A stretch of 64,000 nucleotides of DNA, taken from positions 1,240,001-1,304,000 of the forward strand of contig NZ_CP087131.1 of NCBI RefSeq assembly GCF_020911865.1, read 5' to 3'. Under the pieces are notes generated by a model. It saw nothing but the letters and a program-made list of their open reading frames with translations. It did not search any database and was not told where the DNA came from. This document shows positions 53,072 through 60,945 of the stretch, piece by piece. A program made the translations under genes and the position numbers. Each line of letters begins with the position of its first letter. Within the stretch, counting starts at the first letter, position 1. Source of the DNA: Chryseobacterium sp. C-71. Its GTDB lineage: Bacteria > Bacteroidota > Bacteroidia > Flavobacteriales > Weeksellaceae.

Positions 53072-53148
53072 AATGTAACAATGTATCGATTTAGCAATGT
53101 AACAATTGAAAAAATTGGTAAACTGTTACATTGGTAAATTGTTACATT
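53072..53148. repeat. AATGTAACAAT inverted-repeat element, copy 1
   Basis: Holds AATGTAACAAT twice in direct orientation and ATTGTTACATT-type inverse copies (aaaattggtaaactgttacattggtaaattgttacatt). The same words recur at 57714-57781. It overlaps the stop codon of the GNAT gene. Confidence 0.6.
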
Positions 53149-53593
53149 ATCTATTCGTCCATTCATAGAAATTCACTTCATCGTAAATTTCAAATCCGCA
53201 ACTTGGATAAAGTTTATTTCCTATATCGTTTGATTTTCCCGTTTCTAAGAGAATTCCTGCAGAATCTGTTGATTTTGCTAATTCTTTGGCTTCTTCAATT
53301 AATTGTTTTGAAAAACCTTTTCCACGATAATTTTCATTGACAAATAAGTCATTCAACAACCAATAACGTTTCATTCTCGTTGAAGAAAATAATGGATATA
53401 ACTGTACAAAACCAACTAATCCCCCATCAATTTCAGCAACAAAAATTTCAGAATCATTCTTCTCAATTCTTTCTTTTAAAAAATTTTTCGCAGCCGGAAT
53501 ATCAGATTCTTTATGATAAAAAACTCTGTACTGATCAAACAATTCTGCTAATTGAGGTAAATCCTGAATCGTGGCTTTTCTTGTATTTTTCAT
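53147..53593 (-). CDS. GNAT-family N-acetyltransferase
   Basis: A 148-residue acetyl-CoA-dependent acetyltransferase. The acetyl-CoA binding loop is in FVNENYRGKGFSKQLIEEA (about 88-106, R/QxxGxG/A pattern). DLPQLAELFDQYRVFY at the start and NKLYPSCGFEIYDEVNFYEW at the end are typical of the group. The acceptor is unknown. Its 3' end borders a palindromic repeat. Monocistronic. Confidence 0.85.
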   Translation of the reverse strand: MKNTRKATIQDLPQLAELFDQYRVFYHKESDIPAAKNFLKERIEKNDSEIFVAEIDGGLVGFVQLYPLFSSTRMKRYWLLNDLFVNENYRGKGFSKQLIEEAKELAKSTDSAGILLETGKSNDIGNKLYPSCGFEIYDEVNFYEWTNR

Positions 53594-53611
53594 TTTAAAA
53601 TTGATTAAAAA

Positions 53612-53640
53612 TAAACATCCGCTGTAAAAACGGATGCTTA
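53612..53640 (-). terminator. Terminator of the trans-sulfuration gene
   Basis: Stem aaacatccg/cggatgctt with a G-U pair and an A/T-rich tail, 13 nt past the stop. Confidence 0.6.
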
Positions 53641-53652
53641 TGATTTATTATT

Positions 53653-54792
53653 TTAAGAAAATGCTTTTTCCAAATCTGCAATCAAATCTTCAGCATCTTC
53701 GATCCCGACGCTTAGACGAACCAAATCATCAGTGATCCCCAATTCTGCACGTTTTTCTGCAGGAATCGAAGCGTGAGTCATCAGTGCCGGATGATTAGCC
53801 AAAGATTCTACTCCACCCAAAGATTCAGCAAGAGTGAATACTTTTACTCTCTCCAAAAATCTGATCGCGTCTTCTTTTTTCCCTGATTTGAAAGTGAAAG
53901 AAACCATTCCTCCGAAATCTTTCATCTGAGCTTTTGCCAATTCATATTGCGGATGAGATTCCAATCCCGGATAAATTACTTGCGCAACTGCCGGATGAGA
54001 TTCAAGATATTTTGCAACAGCCATTCCGTTTTCAGAATGTCTTTGAACTCTTAAAGCTAAGGTTTTAATTCCTCTCAAAACCAAATAAGAATCGTGTGGA
54101 CCTAAAATTCCACCACTTGCAAACTGAATGAAGTGTAGTTTTTCACCCAATTCAGCATCTTTAGCAATCAAAGCTCCAGCAATAACATCAGAATGACCTC
54201 CCAAATATTTTGTTGCAGAGTGCATTACAATATCAGCTCCCAAATCGATTGGTCTCTGAAGGTACGGCGTTGCAAACGTATTATCAACCGCAACTAGAAT
54301 ATCTTTTCCTTTTGCAATTTCTACAACTGCTTTGATGTCTACTAATTTCATCAATGGGTTGGTTGGAGTTTCTACCCAGATTAATTTAGTATTATCTGTA
54401 ATAACGTCAGCGATTTTAGAAGCATCATCAAAATTAACGAAAGTAAATTTCAACTGATATTTTTCAAAAAGTCTGGTGAACATTCTGTAGGTTCCACCAT
54501 ATAAATCATCCACAGCAACAACTTCGTCGCCCGGATTTAATAATTTTAAAACACAATCGATAGCAGCTAAACCTGAACCGAAAGCTAAACCTCTCGCTCC
54601 GTTTTCGATGCTTGCCAAAGAGTCTTCCAAAGCCTGTCTTGTAGGGTTTGCCGCTCTTGAATATTCGTATCCCGAATGTACTCCCGGACTTTTTTGTGCG
54701 AAAGTTGATGTTAAAAAAACAGGAACATTCACAGAACCTGTCGCAGATTCGTGATGTTGTCCTCCGTGTATAACTTTTGTATTAAAATTCAT
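53653..54792 (-). CDS. Cystathionine gamma-synthase/gamma-lyase family enzyme
   Basis: A 379-residue fold-type I PLP enzyme of trans-sulfuration. Visible: YEYSRAANPTRQALE (about 43-57), FGSGLAAIDCVL, the PLP lysine in HSATKYLGGHSD (about K195), ASGGILGPHDSYLVLRGIKTL and the FTLAESLGGVESLANHPALMTH segment. The family includes gamma-synthase (MetB) and gamma-lyase, and this sequence does not separate them. With the CBS-type enzyme at the left edge, the lyase role would complete cysteine synthesis from homocysteine. Confidence 0.9.
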   Translation of the reverse strand: MNFNTKVIHGGQHHESATGSVNVPVFLTSTFAQKSPGVHSGYEYSRAANPTRQALEDSLASIENGARGLAFGSGLAAIDCVLKLLNPGDEVVAVDDLYGGTYRMFTRLFEKYQLKFTFVNFDDASKIADVITDNTKLIWVETPTNPLMKLVDIKAVVEIAKGKDILVAVDNTFATPYLQRPIDLGADIVMHSATKYLGGHSDVIAGALIAKDAELGEKLHFIQFASGGILGPHDSYLVLRGIKTLALRVQRHSENGMAVAKYLESHPAVAQVIYPGLESHPQYELAKAQMKDFGGMVSFTFKSGKKEDAIRFLERVKVFTLAESLGGVESLANHPALMTHASIPAEKRAELGITDDLVRLSVGIEDAEDLIADLEKAFS

Positions 54793-54920
54793 AATATTTT
54801 TGCTTTTAGCTTATTGCTTTTGGCTTTTAGCTTCAATACTAACCGCCAAAAATAAAATTTTCATTCATTTAAACTTTTGTCAAAAAGCTAGCCGCCAATT
54901 GCCAAAAGCCAATCGCTTAT
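54793..54920. repeat. Intergenic repeat of GCTTTTGG / CCAAAAGC words
   Basis: The gap between gldC and the trans-sulfuration gene contains GCTTTTAGC, GCTTTTGGC and their complements (GCCAAAAGCC), arranged as an imperfect inverted pair of about 30 nt. Probably a dispersed repeat that can fold at transcript ends. No gene. Confidence 0.45.
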
Positions 54921-55247
54921 TTACATTTTTATCGCGGATTTTACAGCAAATTCTTCGGCAATCTGCTCAATCCATGCTGCTACATCATCTTCGCCTGTTG
55001 CTCTTTGATAGGTGCTTCCCATAGAAACAAAAATCTGATGCATGAACATTTTCATTTGATCAACCGGCATATCTTTCGTCCAAAGATCGATTCTTAGAGC
55101 TTCAGATGCTTTTTCGTCCCAAACGGAAATCATTACTGCTTTTGTTTCCTCTTTTTCTACGCCGCCATCCGCCGCATTCCAAGTCATCAACTCCGGGATG
55201 TGATTTTCATCCAGTTCTACATCTATCGTAATTTGAGTCTTTCTCAT
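54921..55247 (-). CDS. gldC: Gliding motility protein GldC
   Basis: A 108-residue protein matching GldC along its length (RKTQITIDVELDENHIPE, MTWNAADGG, LRIDLWTKDMPVDQMKMFMHQ, YQRATGEDD). In Flavobacterium, GldC supports gliding motility; it is thought to aid GldB and the rest of the Gld/Spr machinery. It follows gldB by 23 nt in the usual order. The species may keep these genes for T9SS or surface functions even without gliding. Confidence 0.92.
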   Translation of the reverse strand: MRKTQITIDVELDENHIPELMTWNAADGGVEKEETKAVMISVWDEKASEALRIDLWTKDMPVDQMKMFMHQIFVSMGSTYQRATGEDDVAAWIEQIAEEFAVKSAIKM

Positions 55248-55270
55248 TTTCCTATTTTTTCTAAACTTTA

Positions 55271-56257
55271 TTATTCTTCCAATTTCGGTTTGTAACCTGC
55301 TTCATTAAAAATTTGTGTAGCATCCATTTTCAGGAAATCTACTAATTTTGTTTCAGGTTTCTTTTTTAAATATTCTCTGCAAATCTGCCACCCTGTGTAA
55401 ATTCCGACCATCGGCGAAGAGTTATTATCAATTTCTGTATAAAATTTTGAAAATGGCCCGGGAGCAATGAAACGTTCTGCCAATCGGTGATCATCACCAA
55501 AAATTAAATTATTCTCAACAAAATAATTATAAATATTGGCTTCATTTGCAGCTGACCAGTCATATTGTTCTTTCGTGTAATCCATTTTCAGATAATCCGG
55601 CGTTTCGGGTAAAAATGCATCCTGTAAAGTCATGATTTTACCGTTATACACTATCAAATCAATGAATTTTTGACTGTTCCCAGTATACGGAACAATGTTT
55701 TCGGCAAACATTCTTGAAACTTTCGGAACAATGTTGTTCGGGTTCATAGATTTCTGAAAATACAGTTCCAAACCTCTGTAATTTGGATTTTTATCACCCA
55801 TAAATCCTGTAATATCAATAAACAGGAAATTGGTTTTATCATCATACAAAAGTGGCTCCTGAACCATCTGTAAAGCTGATGAAAAAAGGAAAACCTTTGG
55901 ACTTTTAAACTGCGGAAAATAAAACTTGATGTGCGAAAACAAATCCTGAAGCTCATTCTGCAATTTCTTCTGATCAATTTTGCTAATCGCTTCTTTGTAG
56001 ATTTTTATTTCTTGTGCATCTGCTCTTCTTTTCCCAAAATCTTCATCAGGAACGGTGCCCTGAAACCAGGGAAACTTTGTCGTGAATTGTTCCAAAGAAA
56101 CATTCTGGTCATAAAACTCTTTTGAGATATCGGTAACCTCCACCTTTTCGGCAGGATTTTTTATTTCTACTTTCCAATCAGTTTTCTGTTCTTTTTTACA
56201 AGAATTCAAACTTAAAACTAAAAGGCATGAAAGTGCGGCAATTCTAAAAATCTTCAT
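55271..56257 (-). CDS. gldB: Gliding motility lipoprotein GldB
   Basis: A 328-residue lipoprotein: lipobox LNSC (Cys20) then KKEQK, so likely an inner-leaflet or periplasmic side lipoprotein rather than a surface one. Family features are DFGKRRADAQEIKIY and FIDITGFMGDKNPNYRGLELYF, and IFGDDHRLAERFIAPGPFSKF near the C-terminus. GldB is essential for gliding in Flavobacterium. First gene of a gldB-gldC unit with its own promoter. Confidence 0.92.
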   Translation of the reverse strand: MKIFRIAALSCLLVLSLNSCKKEQKTDWKVEIKNPAEKVEVTDISKEFYDQNVSLEQFTTKFPWFQGTVPDEDFGKRRADAQEIKIYKEAISKIDQKKLQNELQDLFSHIKFYFPQFKSPKVFLFSSALQMVQEPLLYDDKTNFLFIDITGFMGDKNPNYRGLELYFQKSMNPNNIVPKVSRMFAENIVPYTGNSQKFIDLIVYNGKIMTLQDAFLPETPDYLKMDYTKEQYDWSAANEANIYNYFVENNLIFGDDHRLAERFIAPGPFSKFYTEIDNNSSPMVGIYTGWQICREYLKKKPETKLVDFLKMDATQIFNEAGYKPKLEE

Positions 56258-56282
56258 TATTTTTACATGAAATTTAAGTTTA

Positions 56283-56290
56283 CAAAAATA
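56283..56290 (-). promoter_or_regulatory. -7 box of the gldB-gldC unit
   Basis: Reads TATTTTTG on the minus strand, matching TAnnTTTG, 25 nt upstream of the gldB start. Confidence 0.5.
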
Positions 56291-56379
56291 AGGATATAAA
56301 TATAAACTTATGCCGAAAAAGGATTTTTTTGTGGCTATAAAAATTATATTAAAATCTTTAAAATAAGACCATACAAACG

Positions 56380-56907
56380 ATGAATATTTATCTTGAAACC
56401 GAAAGATTGATCTTAAGGGAGATCGTTCTCGAAGACGTTGAAGCTTTTTTTGCGATGGACAGCAATCCGGAAGTCGTAAAATATGTTGGAATACAACCTT
56501 TAACCGACATCAGCCAAAGTGCAGAAATGATTAAAAGCATCCGAAATCAATATACAGAAAACGGAATCGGAAGATGGGCTGTCATCAGAAAAGAAGATGG
56601 AAAATTGGTTGGTTGGAGCGGTTTAAAACTGATTAAAGAAATCAACAATCATCAGAATATTCACGATCTTGGCTACCGTTTCACACCGGAGTATTGGGGA
56701 AAAGGTTATGCTACAGAAACTTCTATTGCCGTTTTAAATTATGCTTTTAACGAAATGAAACTCGACCAAGTTTTTGCCTACGCTGATGTAGAGAATGACA
56801 TATCCAATCATGTTTTGAGAAAATTAGGTTTCGAGGAAAAAGAAACCTTCATTGACGAAGGCGATAATTGCTTTTGGTACGAACTTAAAAAAGAAAATTT
56901 TAAATAA
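56380..56907 (+). CDS. GNAT-family acetyltransferase, RimJ/RimL type
   Basis: A 175-residue acetyltransferase of the RimJ/RimL group. It opens LETERLILREIVLEDVEAFFAMDSNPEVVKYVG, and the acetyl-CoA loop is in FTPEYWGKGYATETS (about 105-120), with ENDISNHVLRKLGFEEKETF late. It probably acetylates a protein N-terminus or small amine. It lies 12 nt before nadE and is likely co-transcribed with it. Divergent from gldB. Confidence 0.87.
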   Translation: MNIYLETERLILREIVLEDVEAFFAMDSNPEVVKYVGIQPLTDISQSAEMIKSIRNQYTENGIGRWAVIRKEDGKLVGWSGLKLIKEINNHQNIHDLGYRFTPEYWGKGYATETSIAVLNYAFNEMKLDQVFAYADVENDISNHVLRKLGFEEKETFIDEGDNCFWYELKKENFK

Positions 56908-56919
56908 TAAAAATATACA

Positions 56920-57711
56920 ATGCAGACACAAAAAGTAACCGATCATATCGTACAGTGGCTAAAAGATTATGCCGAAAAATCAGGAGTTAAAGGCTATGTA
57001 TTGGGAGTCTCCGGTGGCGTTGATTCCGGAGTGGTTTCTACTTTGGCAGCAATGACCGGCTTGAAAACTTTGCTGATTGAAATGCCGATTCGTCAAAAGG
57101 AAGATCAGGTAAACAGAGCCTGGGAACACATGAATGATTTAAAAACTAAATTCCCGAATGTTGAAGCCATGTCTGTGAATCTTACGCCAGCATTTGAGGA
57201 ATTATACAAAACTTTTGATGTTCACGACGACGAATTCCCTAACGAGAAACTGGCTTTTGCCAACACAAGATCACGTTTGAGAATGCTTACTCTCTATTAT
57301 TATGGACAAATCAACGGACTTTTGGTTTGCGGAACAGGAAATAAAGTGGAAGATTTCGGGATTGGTTTTTACACAAAATATGGTGATGGTGGCGTAGACA
57401 TCTCTCCTATCGCAGATCTTTACAAAACTGAAGTTTATGCATTGGCGAAAGCTTTAAACTTAGTTAAAAACATTCAGGAAGCCATTCCTACAGACGGACT
57501 TTGGGATGCTGAAAGAACCGACGAAATGCAGATTGGCGCAACCTACCCTGAATTGGAAAAAATCCAAAAAGAATGGGGAACCAAAACTGAAGAAGACTAT
57601 AGCGGAAGAGATTTGGAAGTGTTTAAAATTTTCAGCAGAATGAATAAGGCTGCACAGCATAAAATCAATCCTATACCGGTGTGCGACATTCCGGAAGAAT
57701 GGAGAAGTTAA
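56920..57711 (+). CDS. nadE: Ammonia-dependent NAD synthetase
   Basis: A 263-residue PP-loop enzyme making NAD from deamido-NAD, ATP and ammonia. The PP loop GVSGGVDSGVVSTLA is at about 28-42. FANTRSRLRMLTLYYYG, GTGNKVEDFGIGFYTKYGDGGVDISPIADLYKTEV and IPTDGLW are characteristic. There is no N-terminal glutaminase domain, so it uses free ammonia. Second gene after the RimJ/L-type acetyltransferase. Confidence 0.93.
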   Translation: MQTQKVTDHIVQWLKDYAEKSGVKGYVLGVSGGVDSGVVSTLAAMTGLKTLLIEMPIRQKEDQVNRAWEHMNDLKTKFPNVEAMSVNLTPAFEELYKTFDVHDDEFPNEKLAFANTRSRLRMLTLYYYGQINGLLVCGTGNKVEDFGIGFYTKYGDGGVDISPIADLYKTEVYALAKALNLVKNIQEAIPTDGLWDAERTDEMQIGATYPELEKIQKEWGTKTEEDYSGRDLEVFKIFSRMNKAAQHKINPIPVCDIPEEWRS

Positions 57712-57713
57712 TT

Positions 57714-57781
57714 AATGTAACAATTTATCTGTGTAAAAGTTTACCAATGCATTTTTTCTACATTGTTACACTTTAACATTT
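57714..57781. repeat. AATGTAACAAT inverted-repeat element, copy 2
   Basis: Opens aatgtaacaatttatc and ends ctacattgttacac, with gtttaccaatgc in between. It shares its words with 53072-53148 and fills the gap between nadE and the barnase-like gene. Confidence 0.55.
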
Positions 57782-57792
57782 AAACTATTTTT

Positions 57793-58275
57793 ATGAATTC
57801 TAAAATTCGCTCGGTACTTTTTGCATGCATGGGGCTTCTTTTCGGAATGTCGGTGATGTATATTTATAATAATTTCATCGCTGAGAAGAAAACCCCGATT
57901 AAAACTGAGAATGTCTCGAAAGCTTCAAAAAACCAATCTGAAAGGCAAGCAATTGATGAACTTACCAAAGAAAATACAGTAATCAATTACGTCAAACAAA
58001 ACCATCAGCTTCCTGACTATTACATTACAAAAAATGAAGCCAAGAAATCGGGCTGGAATCCTTCTCAGGGAAATCTTTGTGAAATTTTACCAGGAAAAGC
58101 AATTGGTGGAGATTACTTTGGAAACCGAGAAGGAAAGCTACCGAAAGGGATAAAATACTTTGAAGCCGACGTCAATTACAGTTGTGGAAACAGAAATGGC
58201 GACCGAATTGTTTTCACTAAAAATGGAGAGGTTTATTTAACTAAAAATCATTACAAGAGTTTTGAGAAGCAGTAA
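57793..58275 (+). CDS. Barnase-like ribonuclease (guanyl-specific family), membrane-anchored or secreted
   Basis: A 160-residue protein with an N-terminal hydrophobic segment (about 7-28) and a barnase-like domain (about 62-160). It matches barnase closely: HQLPDYYITKNEAK, GNLCEILPGKAIGGD, NREGKLP, YFEADVNYSCGNRNGDRI and NHYKSF. The catalytic Glu124, Arg138 and His153 equivalents (E73, R87, H102 of barnase) are all present, so it should be active. Two extra Cys could form a disulfide. A barstar-like gene lies downstream, separated by the inserted GIY-YIG cassette. The membrane segment implies export. Confidence 0.87.
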   Translation: MNSKIRSVLFACMGLLFGMSVMYIYNNFIAEKKTPIKTENVSKASKNQSERQAIDELTKENTVINYVKQNHQLPDYYITKNEAKKSGWNPSQGNLCEILPGKAIGGDYFGNREGKLPKGIKYFEADVNYSCGNRNGDRIVFTKNGEVYLTKNHYKSFEKQ

Positions 58276-58278
58276 TCT

Positions 58279-58312
58279 GTCATTGCGAGGAGCGAAAGCG
58301 ACGAAGCAATCT
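58279..58312. repeat. Cassette copy 2, left terminal repeat
   Basis: 34 nt: gtcattgcgaggagcgaa then agcgacgaagcaatct, starting 3 nt after the stop codon of the barnase-like gene. Confidence 0.9.
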
Positions 58313-58338
58313 TTATAAATAATATTAAAACAACACAA

Positions 58339-58646
58339 ATGAAATCTGGCTTTATTTACATCATGACCAATAAAAACATACCGTTCTTTATACAGGTGTT
58401 ACTTCAAATCTACCGAAAAGAGTTCAGGAACATAAAGAAAAATTTCACGAGCAGAGTTTCAGTGCAAAATACAATGTTAATAAGTTGGTATATTGGGAAG
58501 CATTTCAGGAAATTGGAGATGCAATCTTTCGGGAAAAACAAATAAAGGCAGGTTCAAGACAAAAGAAATTAGATTTAATTAATTCAATGAATCCTGAATG
58601 GAGAGATTTGACAGATGATATTCAAAATATTATGGATCGTTTCTGA
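58339..58646 (+). pseudogene. GIY-YIG nuclease (cassette copy 2), frameshifted
   Basis: ATG 58339 begins MKSGFIYIMTNKN, then the frame shifts near 58377: one A is missing relative to copy 1 (AACATACC against AACAATACC). With that base restored the frame continues VLYTGVTSNLPKRVQEHK ... INSMNPEWRDLTDDI to TGA at 58646, 102 residues, like copy 1. The unrepaired frame only runs to 58545. All other motifs, including the REKQIKAGSR glutamate, remain, so the damage is recent or is a sequencing error. Confidence 0.85.
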
Positions 58647-58660
58647 AATAGAGATGTTTA

Positions 58661-58694
58661 GAGATTGCTTCGTCGCTTCGCTTCTCGCAATGAC
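58661..58694. repeat. Cassette copy 2, right terminal repeat (inverted)
   Basis: 34 nt: gagattgcttcgtcgctt then cgcttctcgcaatgac, the reverse complement of the left repeats apart from single-base changes. It starts 14 nt after the broken gene's stop. Confidence 0.9.
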
Positions 58695-58733
58695 GCGGTA
58701 ACCCCTATACTCTTTCAATGACATAAAAACCCA

Positions 58734-58741
58734 TACATTTG
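58734..58741 (+). promoter_or_regulatory. -7 box of the barstar-like gene
   Basis: TACATTTG matches TAnnTTTG, with tctttca at 58711-58717 in -33 position, 24 nt before the ATG at 58765. It lies outside the cassette, so the inhibitor could be expressed independently of the RNase gene. Confidence 0.5.
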
Positions 58742-58764
58742 CACAGTAAAATTTAAATAAAACT

Positions 58765-59079
58765 ATGAATACAACATACATCGACTTCGCAGACCTTGGA
58801 GATTACGAAGATTTTTATACTCAGCTTAAAGAAAAAATTAAACTTCCCGCTCATTTCGGAGATAATCTTGATGCTCTTTCAGATGTCATTTCTGGTGAAC
58901 TGCAAATGCCTCTGCATTTAGAATTTGTCAATATGAGTGTAGATCAGCTAGAAATCTTCGAAGACTTACTTACTACTTTAGAAGACACGGAAGATGATGT
59001 GAAAGATTTTTCTTTTGCATATTATCTGGAACAGTATGACGATGAAGGGGCTTCTGATGAAGATGAAACAACTGAGTAA
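58765..59079 (+). CDS. Barstar-like RNase inhibitor
   Basis: A 104-residue barstar-family protein. It has the layout of barstar: DLGDYEDFYTQLKEKIKLPAHFGDNLDALSDVISGE, where Asp36 and Asp40 match barstar D35 and the key D39, while barstar W38 is Ser39 here. Late acidic residues (EDTEDDVKD) follow. It should bind and block the barnase-like RNase encoded upstream, protecting the cell. A GIY-YIG cassette separates the two genes, and the inhibitor has its own candidate promoter. The C-terminus is unusually acidic. Confidence 0.85.
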   Translation: MNTTYIDFADLGDYEDFYTQLKEKIKLPAHFGDNLDALSDVISGELQMPLHLEFVNMSVDQLEIFEDLLTTLEDTEDDVKDFSFAYYLEQYDDEGASDEDETTE

Positions 59080-59100
59080 TAAATTATTTACGACAGAATT

Positions 59101-59183
59101 AAACCTTTAAGGTTTCCTATAGAGGAAATCATTATCAAACAGGATCGGGCGCAGCAAAGCTGCGCCCGATCCTGTTTGATAAT
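59101..59183. terminator. Tandem hairpins ending in a 25-bp perfect inverted repeat
   Basis: Between convergent barstar-like and pafA genes. Palindrome aaacctttaaggttt (59101-59115) and hairpin tttcct/aggaaa are followed by a perfect 25-bp stem with a 3-nt loop (59131-59183; aggatcgggcgcagc / gctgcgcccgatcct core). No long T tract follows on either strand, but the stem should stop transcription both ways. Confidence 0.7.
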
Positions 59184-59194
59184 ATTTAAAAATC

Positions 59195-60838
59195 TTATTT
59201 TCCTAAAACTTCCATTAATGGTTGTCCTACATTTCCGCTAGGGTTTTCAATTCTCAAAAACTGAGCGATTGTCGGGGCAATATCGGTCATAAAATGCGAA
59301 GCATTGCTTTCGCCATGCGGAACTTTCCAACCCATAAATATGAGAGGAATGTGTGCGTCATAAGAATTCCAGACACTGTGCGTTGTTCCTTTTTTAGCAT
59401 ACGTAGGCAGCATTCCGTCATGAGAAACGATTTGAATATCACCACTTCGCTGCCAGTTGTATCCGTTGATTACTCTGGTTTTAATTGGCTCAGGAATTGG
59501 TGCATTGGCCACATCTTTCAAATCAACTGCGTATAAAACACGGGGATCTTTATTTAGATTTTCAATGATGCTTTTTTTGATGGCAACTTCATCTAATTTA
59601 TTCTCTGTAATCAACTGATGATTAAGATAAATCTGATAATTATCAATCCCTAAAATCAGTTTAGTTGAAGCGTATTTTGTTTCTAATTCTGCACCGAGGT
59701 TTTTCTCTAAACCATCATCAAAAAACCCGGTCATCATTTTATTTTCTTTCATGAAACCCTCAGCATGAGCGCCACCATGATCTGCCGAAAGGAAAACCAA
59801 ATATTCGCCCTTCCCTACTTTTTTATCGAGCATTTTGAAAAAATTCGCCAATTCAATATCTAATCTCAAATAGGTATCTTCCACTTCAATAGCATTGGGT
59901 CCATAGGCATGACCCACGTAATCTGTAGACGCAATATTTATAGCTAGAAAATCTGTAATCTGATCTTCACCTAACTGATATCCATCGATGGCAGCTTCAG
60001 CAAACTTTAAAGTGTAGGTATTTCCAAATGGTGTAGTTCTTAAGACACCTTTATTTACTGCAAAATCTGCGGCAAGATTGCTGTAAGGAAAAGTTGGATT
60101 CTTCGCAGTTCCTACAGGTTTTTCCCAAGGCACATCGTCTCTTGTGCTTTCTGTATATTGATTAATAGGCAATAACGTATTCCATCCGTTAGCAACCAAT
60201 TTTTCAGCTAATTTCTGATCGTTAAACTTGTTTACCCAATCCGGCAAACTGTTCGTATAATAAGAACTCGTCACAAAATTTCCATTCGTTTCATCAAACC
60301 AAAAAGCTCCGGTCGGATTATGACCTGCCGGCAAAATAGACGCCCGGTCTTTTAATGAAACTCCAACTACTTTTGACTGAAAATTACTTGCAATTCTCAA
60401 CTGATCGGTAATGGTGGTACTCCAAAGATTTTTTGGCGAATGACCACCAATCTTATCGTTTGTTCCTACCCCTTTTACGTCGGTATCTGTCGTACAGTAC
60501 ACATTTTTTCCGGTTGCCTTATCTGTCCAGTCGTTTCCGGCAATCCCGTGAATGGATGGAACTGAACCTGTATAAATGGTGGTATGACCAATCGCCGTAA
60601 CCGTAGGAACATAAGGAATCATTACATTATTAAAAGAAAAACCTTTGTTTAGCAATCTTTTGAAACCATCATCGCCGTATTTGTCATAAAAACGGTACAA
60701 ATAATCCCACCTCATCTGATCGATTACCAAACCTACTACCAATTTTGGTCTTTCCAACTGTGATTTCTTGCTTTTCTGAGCGTTCACCGTCATTAAAGAA
60801 ATGAAAGTAACTGCAGCAATCGTAATTTTCCTTAGCAT
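59195..60838 (-). CDS. pafA: PafA-type alkaline phosphatase
   Basis: A 547-residue secreted phosphomonoesterase. It aligns closely with PafA of Elizabethkingia: signal peptide (1-20), metal Asp in GLVIDQMRWDYLYRFYDKYG, catalytic threonine in VPTVTAIGHT (Thr81), GIAGNDW, the Lys/Arg pair in VGVSLKDRASILPAGHNPTGAFWFD, SADHGGAHAEGF and KGTTHSVWNSYDAHIPLIFMGW. PafA is a phosphate-insensitive periplasmic phosphatase that frees phosphate from many organic esters. Own promoter; convergent with the barstar-like gene. Confidence 0.93.
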   Translation of the reverse strand: MLRKITIAAVTFISLMTVNAQKSKKSQLERPKLVVGLVIDQMRWDYLYRFYDKYGDDGFKRLLNKGFSFNNVMIPYVPTVTAIGHTTIYTGSVPSIHGIAGNDWTDKATGKNVYCTTDTDVKGVGTNDKIGGHSPKNLWSTTITDQLRIASNFQSKVVGVSLKDRASILPAGHNPTGAFWFDETNGNFVTSSYYTNSLPDWVNKFNDQKLAEKLVANGWNTLLPINQYTESTRDDVPWEKPVGTAKNPTFPYSNLAADFAVNKGVLRTTPFGNTYTLKFAEAAIDGYQLGEDQITDFLAINIASTDYVGHAYGPNAIEVEDTYLRLDIELANFFKMLDKKVGKGEYLVFLSADHGGAHAEGFMKENKMMTGFFDDGLEKNLGAELETKYASTKLILGIDNYQIYLNHQLITENKLDEVAIKKSIIENLNKDPRVLYAVDLKDVANAPIPEPIKTRVINGYNWQRSGDIQIVSHDGMLPTYAKKGTTHSVWNSYDAHIPLIFMGWKVPHGESNASHFMTDIAPTIAQFLRIENPSGNVGQPLMEVLGK

Positions 60839-60860
60839 TGAATAACTTTTTTTGTGACCA

Positions 60861-60868
60861 CAAATTTA
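60861..60868 (-). promoter_or_regulatory. -7 box of pafA
   Basis: Reads TAAATTTG on the minus strand, 22 nt upstream of the ATG at 60838. Confidence 0.55.
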
Positions 60869-60945
60869 CGGGTTTTCAGGGTTTTGGTATGTGAAATTTT
60901 ATTTAAATTTGACACATTAGCTTTTAGTTTAAATCACAGCTAAAA

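Larger units (their letters stand above)
58279..58694. mobile_element. REP-flanked GIY-YIG nuclease cassette, copy 2
   Basis: A 416-nt unit homologous to 52114-52510 with inverted terminal repeats and the same A-rich leader (AAA.CAACACAAATG). The nuclease frame is broken by a one-base deletion. It occupies the space between barnase-like and barstar-like genes, beginning 3 nt after the barnase stop. No target duplication is seen. Confidence 0.75.

Noticed and set aside
53032..53166. 45-codon N-terminal extension of the DinB-like protein
   Set aside because: It translates the AATGTAACAAT repeat; the DinB fold begins at the ATG at 53031.
58584..58781. Minus-strand reading frame across the cassette's right repeat
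   Set aside because: Lies antisense to the nuclease remnant and crosses the repeat and the barstar-like gene start; no recognisable protein.
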